A stretch of DNA of 64,000 nt, taken from Archangium gephyra. Lineage in GTDB: Bacteria > Myxococcota > Myxococcia > Myxococcales > Myxococcaceae. The DNA is taken from NCBI RefSeq assembly GCF_001027285.1, contig NZ_CP011509.1, positions 732,501 through 796,500 of the forward strand, written 5' to 3'. Below, piece by piece: positions 28,650 through 37,673 of the stretch (the stretch's first letter is position 1; every line of letters starts with the position of its first letter). The position numbers and the translations under genes were made by a program. The notes below the pieces were generated by a model. It did not search any database. It was not told the DNA's origin and worked only from the letters and a program-made list of their open reading frames with translations.

Positions 28650-31600
28650 ATGAAGAGCCATGTGATTTCGGGATACGGCCTCCGGGAGAAGCTCTTCGAG
28701 AGCCGGCACTCCCTCATCTACCGGGCCGTGCGTGAGGCGGACGGGCGCCCAGTGGTGCTCAAGCTGGTTCACGCGGAGTACCCGACGAGCGAGCAGCTCG
28801 CGCGCTTCCGGTACGAGTTCCGGATGACGCGGCAGGCGCATGGCGAGGGCGTCATCGAGGCGCTCGCGCTGGAGGAGTTCCGGCAGGGCGTGGCGCTGGT
28901 GCTCGAGGACTTCGGGGGCCGGTCGCTGATGGAGCTGCTCGCCTCGGGGCCGCTGGAGCTGGGGCGCTTCCTGGACATGGCGGCGCGGCTGGCGGAGGCG
29001 CTCGGGGGTGTGCACCAGCGGCGCATCATCCACAAGGACATCAACCCCTCGAACATCCTCTACAACCCGGACTCGGACACGCTGAAGCTGATTGATTTCG
29101 GCATCTCCACCGAGCTGTCGCGCGAGGTGCCGGAGCAGGTGGGGCCGCGGGTGCTGGAGGGAACGCTGCCGTACATCTCGCCCGAGCAGACGGGGCGGAT
29201 GAACCGGGCCATCGACTACCGGACGGACCTGTACTCGCTGGGCGTCACGCTGTACCAGCTGGTGACGGGGCGGCTGCCCTTCACGGCGGCGGACCCGATG
29301 GGACTGGTGCACGCGCACATCGCCCAGGTGCCGGTGCCGCCGCACGAGCTCGTCCCCTCGGTGCCTGGCGTGGTGTCGGACATCATCCTGCGGCTGTTGG
29401 CCAAGCGCGCGGAGGATCGCTACCAGAGCGCCTTCACGCTCCGGGCGGACCTGGAGCGGTGCCTGGCGCGCCTGGACAAGGGGGGAGACATCACCTCCTT
29501 CCCCATTGGTGCCAACGACGTGCCGGACGTGCTGCGGCTGCCGCAGCGGCTGCACGGCCGCGAGCGCGAGAGCCAGCTGTTGCTCGAGGCCTTCGAGCGC
29601 GTCGCGAGCGGGGGCAAGGAGCTGCTGCTGGTGGCGGGCTACTCGGGCATCGGCAAGAGCGCGCTGGTGCATGAGCTGCACAGGCCCATCGTCGAGCGGC
29701 GCGGCTATTTCATCTCGGGCAAGTTCGACCAGTTCAACCGCAACATCCCCTACGCCTCGCTCATCCAGGCGGTGCGGCAGTTGGTGCGGCAGCTGCTCAC
29801 CGAGCCCGCGGAGGAGCTGGCCCGGTGGAAGGAGCGGCTGCTGGAGGCGGTGGGCGTCAACGGCCAGCTCATCATCGACGTCATCCACGAGGTGGCGCTC
29901 GTCATTGGCGAGCAGCCGCCGGTACCGGAGCTGCCGTCGACGGAGGCGCAGAACCGTTTCAATCTCACGTTCGAGCGCTTCTTCCGGGTGTTCGCGGACG
30001 TGTCGCACCCGTTGGCCATCTTCCTGGATGACCTGCAGTGGGCGGACCTGCCGTCGATGAGGCTGCTGGAGCGGCTGATGACGGACGCGGAGACGAAGCA
30101 CCTGCTGCTCGTGGGAGCCTATCGCGACAACGAGGTGGACGCGGGGCATCCGCTGCTCGTCACCGTGGGGGCGATGCGCGAGCAGGGCGCGAGGGTGGGG
30201 GAGATGACGCTGGCGCCGCTCGGGAAGGAGCACGTCATCGGGTTCCTCGTGGACACGCTGCAGTGCGGGCGGGACGAGGTGGTGACGCTGGCGGAGCTGT
30301 GCTTGAAGAAGACGGGGGGCAACCCCTTCTTTCTCGGGCAGTTCCTGCTGTCGCTGCACGAGCGGGGCGAGCTGCGCTACGACACGCGGGCGGGCCGGTG
30401 GGGGTGGGACGACGCGCGCATCTCCCGCATGGAGATGACGGACAACGTGGTGGACCTGATGGCGGGGAGGATCCGCGGTCTGGCCGAGCCGGTGCAGCAC
30501 ACGCTTCGGGTGGCGGCGTGCATCGGCAACGTGTTCGAGCTCCAGACGCTCGCGGTGGGCCTGGGCGTGCCCGCCGCCGAGGCCGCCACCGCGCTCTGGC
30601 CGGCGCTCAAGGAGGGGCTCGTCCTCCCGTTGGATGGGGCGTACCGGTTCGGGGGTGAAGCAGTCACCTACCGCTTCCTGCATGACCGGGTGCAGCAGGC
30701 GGCCTACTCGCTCATTCCCGCGGAGCTGCGGAGCGCGCTGCACCTGCAGGTGGGCCGGCAGTTGTTGCGCGGGGCCAGCGAGGAGGAGCGCGAGGAGCGG
30801 CTCTTCTCGATGGTGGGCCATCTCAACACGGGGTCATCGCTCCTCGAGGCCCGGGAGGAGCGGGACGAGCTCGCGGCGTTGAACCTCGCGGCGGCGCGCA
30901 AGGCGAAGGCCTCCACCGCGTACGCGGCGGCCATGAGCTATCTCCAGAAGGGCATCGCGCTCCTCGGGGAGGACGGCTTCCAGCGGCGGCACGCGCTGGC
31001 CATCGAGCTCCACCTGCAGGCGGCCGAGGTGAGCTACCTCAACAAGGAATTCAACCGCATCGACCTCTACGCGCGCGAGGTCCTGGAGCACGACGAGGAC
31101 GTGCTGCTGCGGGTGAGGGTGGCGGAGATCCGCATCCAGGCGTTCAACGCGCAGAACAAGCTGGGAGACGCGGTGCGCACCGCGCTGGGGATTCTCGAGG
31201 TGCTCGGCGTCCGTTTCCCGGACACGCCCACCGAGGCGGAGCTCCTGACGGCGGTAGGCGAGCTGGACGAGGCGCTCGCGGGCAGGCCCATCAGTGCGTT
31301 GCTGGAGCTGCCGGCGCTGACGGACCCGGTGAAGGTGGCGGTGCTGCGCATCCTGGCGACGACCATCCCGACGTCGTACCTGTATGACCCGAGGCTCTTC
31401 CCGCTGTTGGCGGTGCGGCAGGTGGCGTACTCGGTGGCGCACGGCAACGCGGGCCCGTCGGCGAGTGGTTATGCCTCCTGGGCCATCATCCTGTGTGGAG
31501 CGTTGGGGCGCATCGACGACGGCTACGAGTTCGGCAAGCTCGCCTCGCGGGTGCTCGCGCGCTACGACGCCAGGAACTACGAGGCCCGGACCGAGTACAT

Positions 31601-33962
31601 CGTCTCCTGCTACATCGCGCACAACAAGGAGCACGTGCGCAGGAGCGTGCAGGCCTTCAAGGACATCTACCGCACGGGGCTGGAGACGGGAGACCTGGAC
31701 TTCGCGAGCTACTCGCTCGTGTCCCAGGCCACGCAGCTCTACCTGGGGGGAGTGGAGCTGGGGCAGTTGGAGCAGCTGCTGGCCGGCAGCATTCCGGCGC
31801 TCGTGCAGCTGCGGCACGAGCCGGCGTTGAACTACACGAAGGCGGTGCGCCAGGTCGTCCACAACCTGATGGGCCGCACGGAGGACCCCAGCCGTCTGGT
31901 GGGCGAGGCCTATGACGAGGAGACGATGCTCGCCTTCCACCAGGAGGCGAGGGACTCGTACGGCCTGGGCAGCGCGTACCTGTGGAAGCTGCAACTGTGC
32001 TTCCTGTTCGGCCGCCGCGCCGAGGCGCTGAAGCACGCGGACGCACTGAGGACGCAGCTCAACGGGCTGGTGGGCCAGTTCCAGGTGCCCACCGCGCTGT
32101 TGTTCGACTCGCTCGCCGTGCTGGCCAATTTCGCGGACGCCCCGCCCGGGGAGCAGGGGCGGCTGTTGGAGCGGGTGGAGGAGAACCTGCGCAAGCTGAA
32201 GACTTTCGCCGAGCACGCGCCGATGAACCACGCGCACAAGTACAGCCTGGTGGAGGCGGAGCGGGCGCGGGTGCTGGGCCAGCCGGAGCGGGCGCGGGAG
32301 CTGTACTACCGGGCGATGGCCCTGGCCCACGAGAACGAGTACCGCAACGAGGAGGCGCTCGCGGCGGAGCTCTTCTCCGAGTTCGCCGCCAGCCGGGGGG
32401 AGTTGGACCTGGCGGGCCTGTTCCAGGAGAAGGCTCACCACCTGTACGAGCTGTGGGGCGCGCAGGCGAAGGTGCGGGAGTTGGAGCGCCGGCACCCGGA
32501 GCTCGCCGCGGTGGTGATGGCGAGGCACAGCGCGCGGCGGATGGACACGCGGCAGACGGACACGGTGAAGGAGCTGGAGAGCGTGGGCTCGGCGCTCGAC
32601 CTGCTGTCGGTGCTCAAGGCCTCTCAGGCGCTCTCGGGCGAGGTGCACCTGGAGGGGCTGCTGAAGAAGCTGATGGGCATCGTGCTGGAGAACGCGGGAG
32701 CGCGCCGGGGCCTGTTGATGGTGGAGGGCGAGTCCGCGCTGGGCGTGGTGGCGGGCCCGGCGGGAATCGAGCTGGTGCACGAGCCGGTGGAGCAGCGGCA
32801 GGACGTGGCGCAGGCCATCGTGCGGTACGTGCGCAGGACGCACCAGGCGGTGGTGCTGGGAGACGCGGCGAACAGCGGGGCGTTCATCTCGGACGCGTAC
32901 GTGGCGAGGCACCGGCCCAAGTCGGTGCTCTGCCAGCCCATCCTCCACCAGAAGAAGCTGGTGGGCGTGCTGTACCTGGAGAACGAGCTGGTCTCCAACG
33001 CCTTCTCCCCGCAGCTGCGCCAGGTGTTGGAGCTGCTGTCGGCGCAGGCGGCCATCTCCATCGAGAACGCGAAGCTGTACGAGACGTTGGACAGCCGGGT
33101 GAAGGCGCGGACGCGGGAGCTCTCCGATGCGTTGGAGCGGCTCAAGGAGACGCAGCGTCAGCTGGTGGTGCAGGAGAAGCTGGCGTCGCTGGGCATGCTC
33201 ACCTCAGGCATCGCGCACGAGCTGAAGAATCCGCTCAACTTCGTGAACAACTTCGCGGACCTGTCGGTGAAGCTGGGCGAGGAGCTGGTGCAGGAGTTCA
33301 CCGTGCAGCAGGAGCGGCTGACTCCGTCCAGCTACGAGTACCTGCGGGAGCTGGTGCAGGACCTGCGGCAGAACGCGGTGAAGATTCACGAGCACGGCAG
33401 GAGGGCGGACGGAATCGTGAAGGCGATGCTGCAGCACTCCTCGAGGCCGGGGACGGGGCAGCGGCAGGCGGTGGACGTGAATGGACTGGTGCGGCAGTAC
33501 ACGGCGCTGGCGCTGCAGGGGCGGGGCGAGGGCACGGCCAGTGGGGTGAAGCTGGAGACGCACTACGACGAGGCATTGGGGCAGGCGGAGTGGGTGGCGG
33601 ATGAGATTGGGCGGGTGATCATCAACCTGCTGGAGAACGCGCTGCACGCGGTGCAGGCGCGCAAGGCCCGGGAGGGAGCGGGGTACACGCCGGTGATCAC
33701 CGTCTCGACGCGGGCGGTGGGCGATCGGATGGAGCTGCGGGTGAGGGACAACGGGACGGGAATCCCGGCGGCGGTGCGGGAGCGCGTCTTCAGCCCGTTC
33801 TTCACGACGAAGGCGCCGGGGAAGGGGACGGGGTTGGGGCTGTCGCTGAGCCACAACATCGTCGTGCAGGCGAATGGGGGCTCGTTGACTTTCGAGTCAG
33901 AGGAGGGCCGCTTCACCGAGTTCGTGGTGACGCTGCCCCGGAAGGCCCAGCGGACGGCCTGA
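28650..33962 (+). CDS. Giant hybrid Ser/Thr kinase - AAA ATPase - GAF - histidine kinase
   Basis: 1770 residues, no membrane helix. Order: protein kinase (about 7-270) with IIHKDINPSNILYN (catalytic D130) and LIDFGIS; AAA/NACHT-like ATPase with Walker A GYSGIGKSA (330-338) and Walker B-like LAIFLDDLQWAD; a long helical repeat region (about 660-1250); a GAF domain (about 1310-1470); coiled coil; and a histidine-kinase core with H-box SGIAHELKNPLN (H1523), N-box NLLENALHAVQ and G-boxes DNGTGIP, GKGTGLGLSLS. This matches the trifunctional kinase/ATPase/sensor kinase family of myxobacteria and cyanobacteria. The catalytic loop has Lys instead of Arg (HKD), common in this family. No response regulator is adjacent. 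Divergent from the catalase-like gene (172 bases). Confidence 0.94.
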   Translation: MKSHVISGYGLREKLFESRHSLIYRAVREADGRPVVLKLVHAEYPTSEQLARFRYEFRMTRQAHGEGVIEALALEEFRQGVALVLEDFGGRSLMELLASGPLELGRFLDMAARLAEALGGVHQRRIIHKDINPSNILYNPDSDTLKLIDFGISTELSREVPEQVGPRVLEGTLPYISPEQTGRMNRAIDYRTDLYSLGVTLYQLVTGRLPFTAADPMGLVHAHIAQVPVPPHELVPSVPGVVSDIILRLLAKRAEDRYQSAFTLRADLERCLARLDKGGDITSFPIGANDVPDVLRLPQRLHGRERESQLLLEAFERVASGGKELLLVAGYSGIGKSALVHELHRPIVERRGYFISGKFDQFNRNIPYASLIQAVRQLVRQLLTEPAEELARWKERLLEAVGVNGQLIIDVIHEVALVIGEQPPVPELPSTEAQNRFNLTFERFFRVFADVSHPLAIFLDDLQWADLPSMRLLERLMTDAETKHLLLVGAYRDNEVDAGHPLLVTVGAMREQGARVGEMTLAPLGKEHVIGFLVDTLQCGRDEVVTLAELCLKKTGGNPFFLGQFLLSLHERGELRYDTRAGRWGWDDARISRMEMTDNVVDLMAGRIRGLAEPVQHTLRVAACIGNVFELQTLAVGLGVPAAEAATALWPALKEGLVLPLDGAYRFGGEAVTYRFLHDRVQQAAYSLIPAELRSALHLQVGRQLLRGASEEEREERLFSMVGHLNTGSSLLEAREERDELAALNLAAARKAKASTAYAAAMSYLQKGIALLGEDGFQRRHALAIELHLQAAEVSYLNKEFNRIDLYAREVLEHDEDVLLRVRVAEIRIQAFNAQNKLGDAVRTALGILEVLGVRFPDTPTEAELLTAVGELDEALAGRPISALLELPALTDPVKVAVLRILATTIPTSYLYDPRLFPLLAVRQVAYSVAHGNAGPSASGYASWAIILCGALGRIDDGYEFGKLASRVLARYDARNYEARTEYIVSCYIAHNKEHVRRSVQAFKDIYRTGLETGDLDFASYSLVSQATQLYLGGVELGQLEQLLAGSIPALVQLRHEPALNYTKAVRQVVHNLMGRTEDPSRLVGEAYDEETMLAFHQEARDSYGLGSAYLWKLQLCFLFGRRAEALKHADALRTQLNGLVGQFQVPTALLFDSLAVLANFADAPPGEQGRLLERVEENLRKLKTFAEHAPMNHAHKYSLVEAERARVLGQPERARELYYRAMALAHENEYRNEEALAAELFSEFAASRGELDLAGLFQEKAHHLYELWGAQAKVRELERRHPELAAVVMARHSARRMDTRQTDTVKELESVGSALDLLSVLKASQALSGEVHLEGLLKKLMGIVLENAGARRGLLMVEGESALGVVAGPAGIELVHEPVEQRQDVAQAIVRYVRRTHQAVVLGDAANSGAFISDAYVARHRPKSVLCQPILHQKKLVGVLYLENELVSNAFSPQLRQVLELLSAQAAISIENAKLYETLDSRVKARTRELSDALERLKETQRQLVVQEKLASLGMLTSGIAHELKNPLNFVNNFADLSVKLGEELVQEFTVQQERLTPSSYEYLRELVQDLRQNAVKIHEHGRRADGIVKAMLQHSSRPGTGQRQAVDVNGLVRQYTALALQGRGEGTASGVKLETHYDEALGQAEWVADEIGRVIINLLENALHAVQARKAREGAGYTPVITVSTRAVGDRMELRVRDNGTGIPAAVRERVFSPFFTTKAPGKGTGLGLSLSHNIVVQANGGSLTFESEEGRFTEFVVTLPRKAQRTA

Positions 33963-34039
33963 GGAGCCTCCGTCCGCCCATCTAATCCAAATCCCCATGC
34001 CGGGGAGCCGGGCGGCCGCTGTATCCTGCGCGCCTCATC

Positions 34040-34900
34040 ATGACCTTGTTCCGGCACCCCGAGGATCGAATCCCCGTCCTGCTGTTCGCGTGCGTGTTCG
34101 CGCTCGACCTGACGGTCTATTTCATGGCGAGCAGCTGGTGGCTGCCCATTCTGTGGTTCGGCATTGGGATCATCCCCAAGGGATGGATCAGCGCGTGGAA
34201 CCACCACCACCAGCACCTGAACATGTTCCGCCATGCGCCGCTCAACCGGCTGCTGGAGATCATCTTCGGCTTCCAGACGGGGGTGACGTCCCATACGTGG
34301 TTCCTCCACCACGTGGTGGGCCACCACGTGAACTACCTGGACCAGGACAAGGACGAGTCACACTGGAAGCGGGCCGACGGCTCCACCATGGGTGAAGTGG
34401 AGTACTCGCTCACCACGGCGCTGACGGCCTATCCGCGGGCCTACAAGGTGGGGCTCAAGTACCCCAAGGCGCTGCGCGTCTTCCTGGCCATGTGCGGGGT
34501 GCAGGTGGCGCTGCTGGGCGTGCTCTTCTGGCACAACTGGTTCAACGCGCTGTTCGTCTTCCTGCTGCCCATGTGCGCGTCGCTGTACGTGACGTCCTGG
34601 GCCACGTACTTCCACCACGTGGGGCTCGAGACGAAGGAGCACGCCGAGGCCTCGTACAACATCCTCCACCGGGGCTACAACCTGATGACGGGCAACCTCG
34701 GCTACCACACGGCGCACCACACGAAGCAGGCGCTGCACTGGTCGAAGCTGCCGCAGCTGCACGCGCAGATGGCCAAGGACATCCCCGCCACGCTCTACCG
34801 CCAGCCGGGCATTCCCTTCGTGTGGAGCGGCTCGGAGGAGAAGCTGTCGCTGACGGACGAGCAGGTGGAGGCGCTGGCCATGGCGCGCACGGCGCGCTGA
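34040..34900 (+). CDS. Fatty-acid desaturase family membrane protein, paralogue 2
   Basis: 286 residues, near-duplicate of the gene at 26331. The same His boxes are present (HHHQH, HHVVGHH, then HTAHH instead of HAAHH), so the di-iron ligands are retained. By eye it differs at about 35-40 positions, concentrated in the first helix, around residue 80-145 and in the last 15 residues. The reading frame is intact, arguing against a decayed copy. It starts 77 bases after the hybrid kinase stop and may be its transcriptional partner; the convergent GH44 stop lies four bases beyond its own. Two retained copies may act on different acyl chains or under different conditions. Confidence 0.88.
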   Translation: MTLFRHPEDRIPVLLFACVFALDLTVYFMASSWWLPILWFGIGIIPKGWISAWNHHHQHLNMFRHAPLNRLLEIIFGFQTGVTSHTWFLHHVVGHHVNYLDQDKDESHWKRADGSTMGEVEYSLTTALTAYPRAYKVGLKYPKALRVFLAMCGVQVALLGVLFWHNWFNALFVFLLPMCASLYVTSWATYFHHVGLETKEHAEASYNILHRGYNLMTGNLGYHTAHHTKQALHWSKLPQLHAQMAKDIPATLYRQPGIPFVWSGSEEKLSLTDEQVEALAMARTAR

Positions 34901-34904
34901 GCGC

Positions 34905-37673
34905 CTACTGCGCGACGGTGAGGTCCAGCACGGTGATGGACCAGGGCGGCAGCAGGACCTGCAGGCTGCTGCCCGCCTGGAAGAAGGACTTGCGCTCGGC
35001 GAAGCCCGAGGGCTCTCCGGCGTAGCCCAGCACCCGCGCGTTGGAGACGTTGCCGCAGCCCTTGAGCTCCACCTGGGTGCTGCGGGCCGCGTCCGGCTCC
35101 AGGTTGAGGGCGATGGCCACCACGCGCTTGCCGTCCTCGCTGCGCGAGGCGAACAGCGACATGCCCTGCGAGTCCGCGGCCTTCTCGAACCTCGAGGGCA
35201 CGTAGTTGTCCTGGAAGCGCCCGCCCTTGCCGTCGAAGTTGCGGAAGGCGCGGAACGCCCAGAACGTGGGGCTGCGGTTGGGCGGGTAGGTGAAGAGGAA
35301 GGCCGAGGTGAGGTTGTGCTCGGCGAAGCGGCCCAGGGCCTCGGCCTGCGCGAGGCCTCCGCTCATGTGCCCCGTGGCGCCGAAGTTGTACTCGCCGATG
35401 GAGATGCCGCGGCCCGGGTAGTTCTCCGCCACCCAGCGCTTCATGCGCGGAATGAGCTCGACGGAGTCGTCGATCCACGACTCGTCCTTGTACTTGGGGT
35501 CCCACAGCGCGCGCGTGGAGCGGATGCGCCGCGCGGACGTGTCCGGGTCCGTCGCGCCGCGCTCCTCGAAGCCGATGCCGTCGCCCTGCGGGTAGAAGTG
35601 CAGGTCCAACACGTCGAGGACGCGCACACCCGTCTGCTTCTCGTGCTCGGCGAGCTTCTTGAGGTACCAGGCGATGAGCGGCGCGTTGCCGTGGGCCTTG
35701 CGGTCCTTCTTGTTGCCGCCCGGGGCCATGTCCGCGGCCGAGTTGAAGTAGTTCGTCCAGCCCCACTCGGCGGGGCCGGCGATGAGGCCCTCGGGGTCCG
35801 CCTGGCGCACGGCGGTGCCGTAGGCGATGGTGCGCTCGAGCAGCTCGTCGTAGGTGACGGGCTCCGGGTGCACGTCCCGATGCGTGGTGTTCCAGAGCAT
35901 CGGCTCGTTGTCGAGGATGTACTGGTGCACGCCGCGCCCGCGCGTCTTGTCCTTGGCGCGGATGGAGCGCACCCACTCGTGGATGAAGGAGGGGGGCGCC
36001 TCGACACTCGTCTGGGCGGGGGGCAGCGGCGTGAGGCCCTCACCCGAGAGGGCGATGCCGTTGCCGGCCTCCGTCACGTCCGGGTCCATCTTCTGCTGCG
36101 CGCCGAAGAGGGACTTGGGGAAGCTGACGGAGGTGGAGTCCTTGGCCACCCAGCCGAGCATGGGCACGGTGAGGGCGGACTGGAGGCCGCGCTGCTGGTT
36201 GGCCTGGAGGAAGCTGTCGTAGGTGTACTGGGGGCTGGTGCCGAGGACGATGTTGCGGAAGAAGTAGTCGTTGGCCGTGTTCCAGACGTTGCCCAGCTTC
36301 CAGTTGTAACGGGAGGTGGGGTTGCCGCCCCAGCGGCGCGCGGTGGCGCCGAGCTCCCACTGGTGGTTGTCCTTGAGCTCGCGCAGGTTGTTGAAGGCGA
36401 TGCCGTAGATGAGCGGGCTGATGGGGTGGCCGGGCTGGGTGCAGTCCACCACCACCTTGGACGTCTTCGCGTCGCCGAGCGCCACGCGGCCACCGCCCAC
36501 CGCGGACGCGTCCGGGGGCCCGGGCTGTCCACCGGCGGTGACGGGGATGGTGCCGGCGTTGTCGGAGGTGACGAGCCGGGCGAGGCCCACCTGGTTCAGC
36601 TCCACCCACTCCGCGTCCACCTTCTTGTGCGCGCGCACGACGATCTGCGTGAAGGGGTGTTTGTCCGGGTTGAGCTGCTCCATGGGGACGAACACCTGCG
36701 TCCAGTCGCCCTCATGCGCGGTGACGTACGTGTCCGACAGCTTCACGCGGGGGAAGAGCGTCTCGCCCTCGGTGTCGAGCCGCAGCTCGAGGAAGTCACC
36801 GAAGCCCGAGGGCGCCCGGTAGCGCAGCGCCACACCGCCATACTCTCCGCCCAGGCCCTTCTTGTGCAGAATCCAGCCGCCCAGGTTGGCCATGCGCAGC
36901 TTCGCCGGGGTGGGGCCCTTGAGCTCGCGCTCGGACCAGCCGCGGTCCTCCCAGCCCGGCTGCAGGCCGTTGTCATAGGCCAGCTCCACGGGCTCGACGA
37001 GGGCTCGCGCCGCCTCTCCGGGCTGCTGCGACGTCATCGCCAGGGCGCTGCTGCCATCGGCGGGCGTCATGCCACCGGGGGCGGTGAGGCCCACCTGATC
37101 CAGCTCCACCCAGTCGTTGCCCACCTTCTTGTAGGCGCGGATGACGAGGCGGCTGAAGGGCACCTTGTCCGGGTTGAGCTGCTCGAAGGGGACGAAGAGC
37201 TGCGTCCACTCGCCCTCGCGGCGCGCCACGTGGCGCGAGTCCACGCGCACGCGGGGGAAGAGCGTCTCGCCCTCCGAGTCCAGCCGCACCTCGAGGAAGT
37301 CGCCGAAGCTGGAGGGCGCCTTGTAGCGCAGCGCCAGGCCGCCGAAGTCGCCCTGGAGGCCCTTCTTCTGCAGCATGAAGCCGCCCAGGTTGGCCATGCG
37401 CATCTTCGCGCTGCCCTGGTGCTTCGTGTCGCGCTCGGACCAGCCCTCGTCCTTCCAACCCGCCTGCAGTCCACCGGCCCACGCGGGCTCGGTGAGCGGG
37501 GGGATGTTGTAGACGCCCGAGGGGGAGGACGGCGCGCCCTGGGAGGTGGCCGCCTCGGAGGTGTTTGCCTTGCAGGACTCCAGCACGGGCGCGCACAGGG
37601 ACACGCCGGCCAGCAGGGCCGCCCGGACCCGCCTGCCCCGCATGAAAGCGCCGCTCCGGCCAGACCGCCGCAT
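34905..37673 (-). CDS. GH44-family glycanase with two N-terminal repeat modules
   Basis: 922 residues. The ATG overlaps the upstream stop (TGATG). A short signal/lipobox-like segment (VRAALLAGVSLCAPVLESC) precedes two tandem modules of about 130 residues, each opening with GLQxGWxDxGWSE and ending VELxQVGL (about 37472-37087 and 36968-36582), probably beta-sandwich carbohydrate-binding domains. The catalytic part follows: ISPLIYGIAFNNL, RRWGGNPTSRYNWKLGN (GH44 hallmark), acid/base E590 in ILDNEPMLWN, nucleophile E761 in ISIGEYNFG, then a C-terminal beta domain. GH44 enzymes cut beta-glucan or xyloglucan-type chains. As the last gene of a Wzx/Wzy operon, it may process or release the exported polymer. 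From memory, the Myxococcus EPS locus also includes a GH44 gene (epsB). Confidence 0.9.
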   Translation of the reverse strand: MRRSGRSGAFMRGRRVRAALLAGVSLCAPVLESCKANTSEAATSQGAPSSPSGVYNIPPLTEPAWAGGLQAGWKDEGWSERDTKHQGSAKMRMANLGGFMLQKKGLQGDFGGLALRYKAPSSFGDFLEVRLDSEGETLFPRVRVDSRHVARREGEWTQLFVPFEQLNPDKVPFSRLVIRAYKKVGNDWVELDQVGLTAPGGMTPADGSSALAMTSQQPGEAARALVEPVELAYDNGLQPGWEDRGWSERELKGPTPAKLRMANLGGWILHKKGLGGEYGGVALRYRAPSGFGDFLELRLDTEGETLFPRVKLSDTYVTAHEGDWTQVFVPMEQLNPDKHPFTQIVVRAHKKVDAEWVELNQVGLARLVTSDNAGTIPVTAGGQPGPPDASAVGGGRVALGDAKTSKVVVDCTQPGHPISPLIYGIAFNNLRELKDNHQWELGATARRWGGNPTSRYNWKLGNVWNTANDYFFRNIVLGTSPQYTYDSFLQANQQRGLQSALTVPMLGWVAKDSTSVSFPKSLFGAQQKMDPDVTEAGNGIALSGEGLTPLPPAQTSVEAPPSFIHEWVRSIRAKDKTRGRGVHQYILDNEPMLWNTTHRDVHPEPVTYDELLERTIAYGTAVRQADPEGLIAGPAEWGWTNYFNSAADMAPGGNKKDRKAHGNAPLIAWYLKKLAEHEKQTGVRVLDVLDLHFYPQGDGIGFEERGATDPDTSARRIRSTRALWDPKYKDESWIDDSVELIPRMKRWVAENYPGRGISIGEYNFGATGHMSGGLAQAEALGRFAEHNLTSAFLFTYPPNRSPTFWAFRAFRNFDGKGGRFQDNYVPSRFEKAADSQGMSLFASRSEDGKRVVAIALNLEPDAARSTQVELKGCGNVSNARVLGYAGEPSGFAERKSFFQAGSSLQVLLPPWSITVLDLTVAQ

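Noticed and set aside
28479-32948. Two long minus-strand frames (780 and 704 codons) opposite the hybrid kinase
   Set aside because: Arg/Gln/His/Leu-rich low-complexity products; the plus-strand frame encodes recognisable kinase and ATPase motifs throughout.
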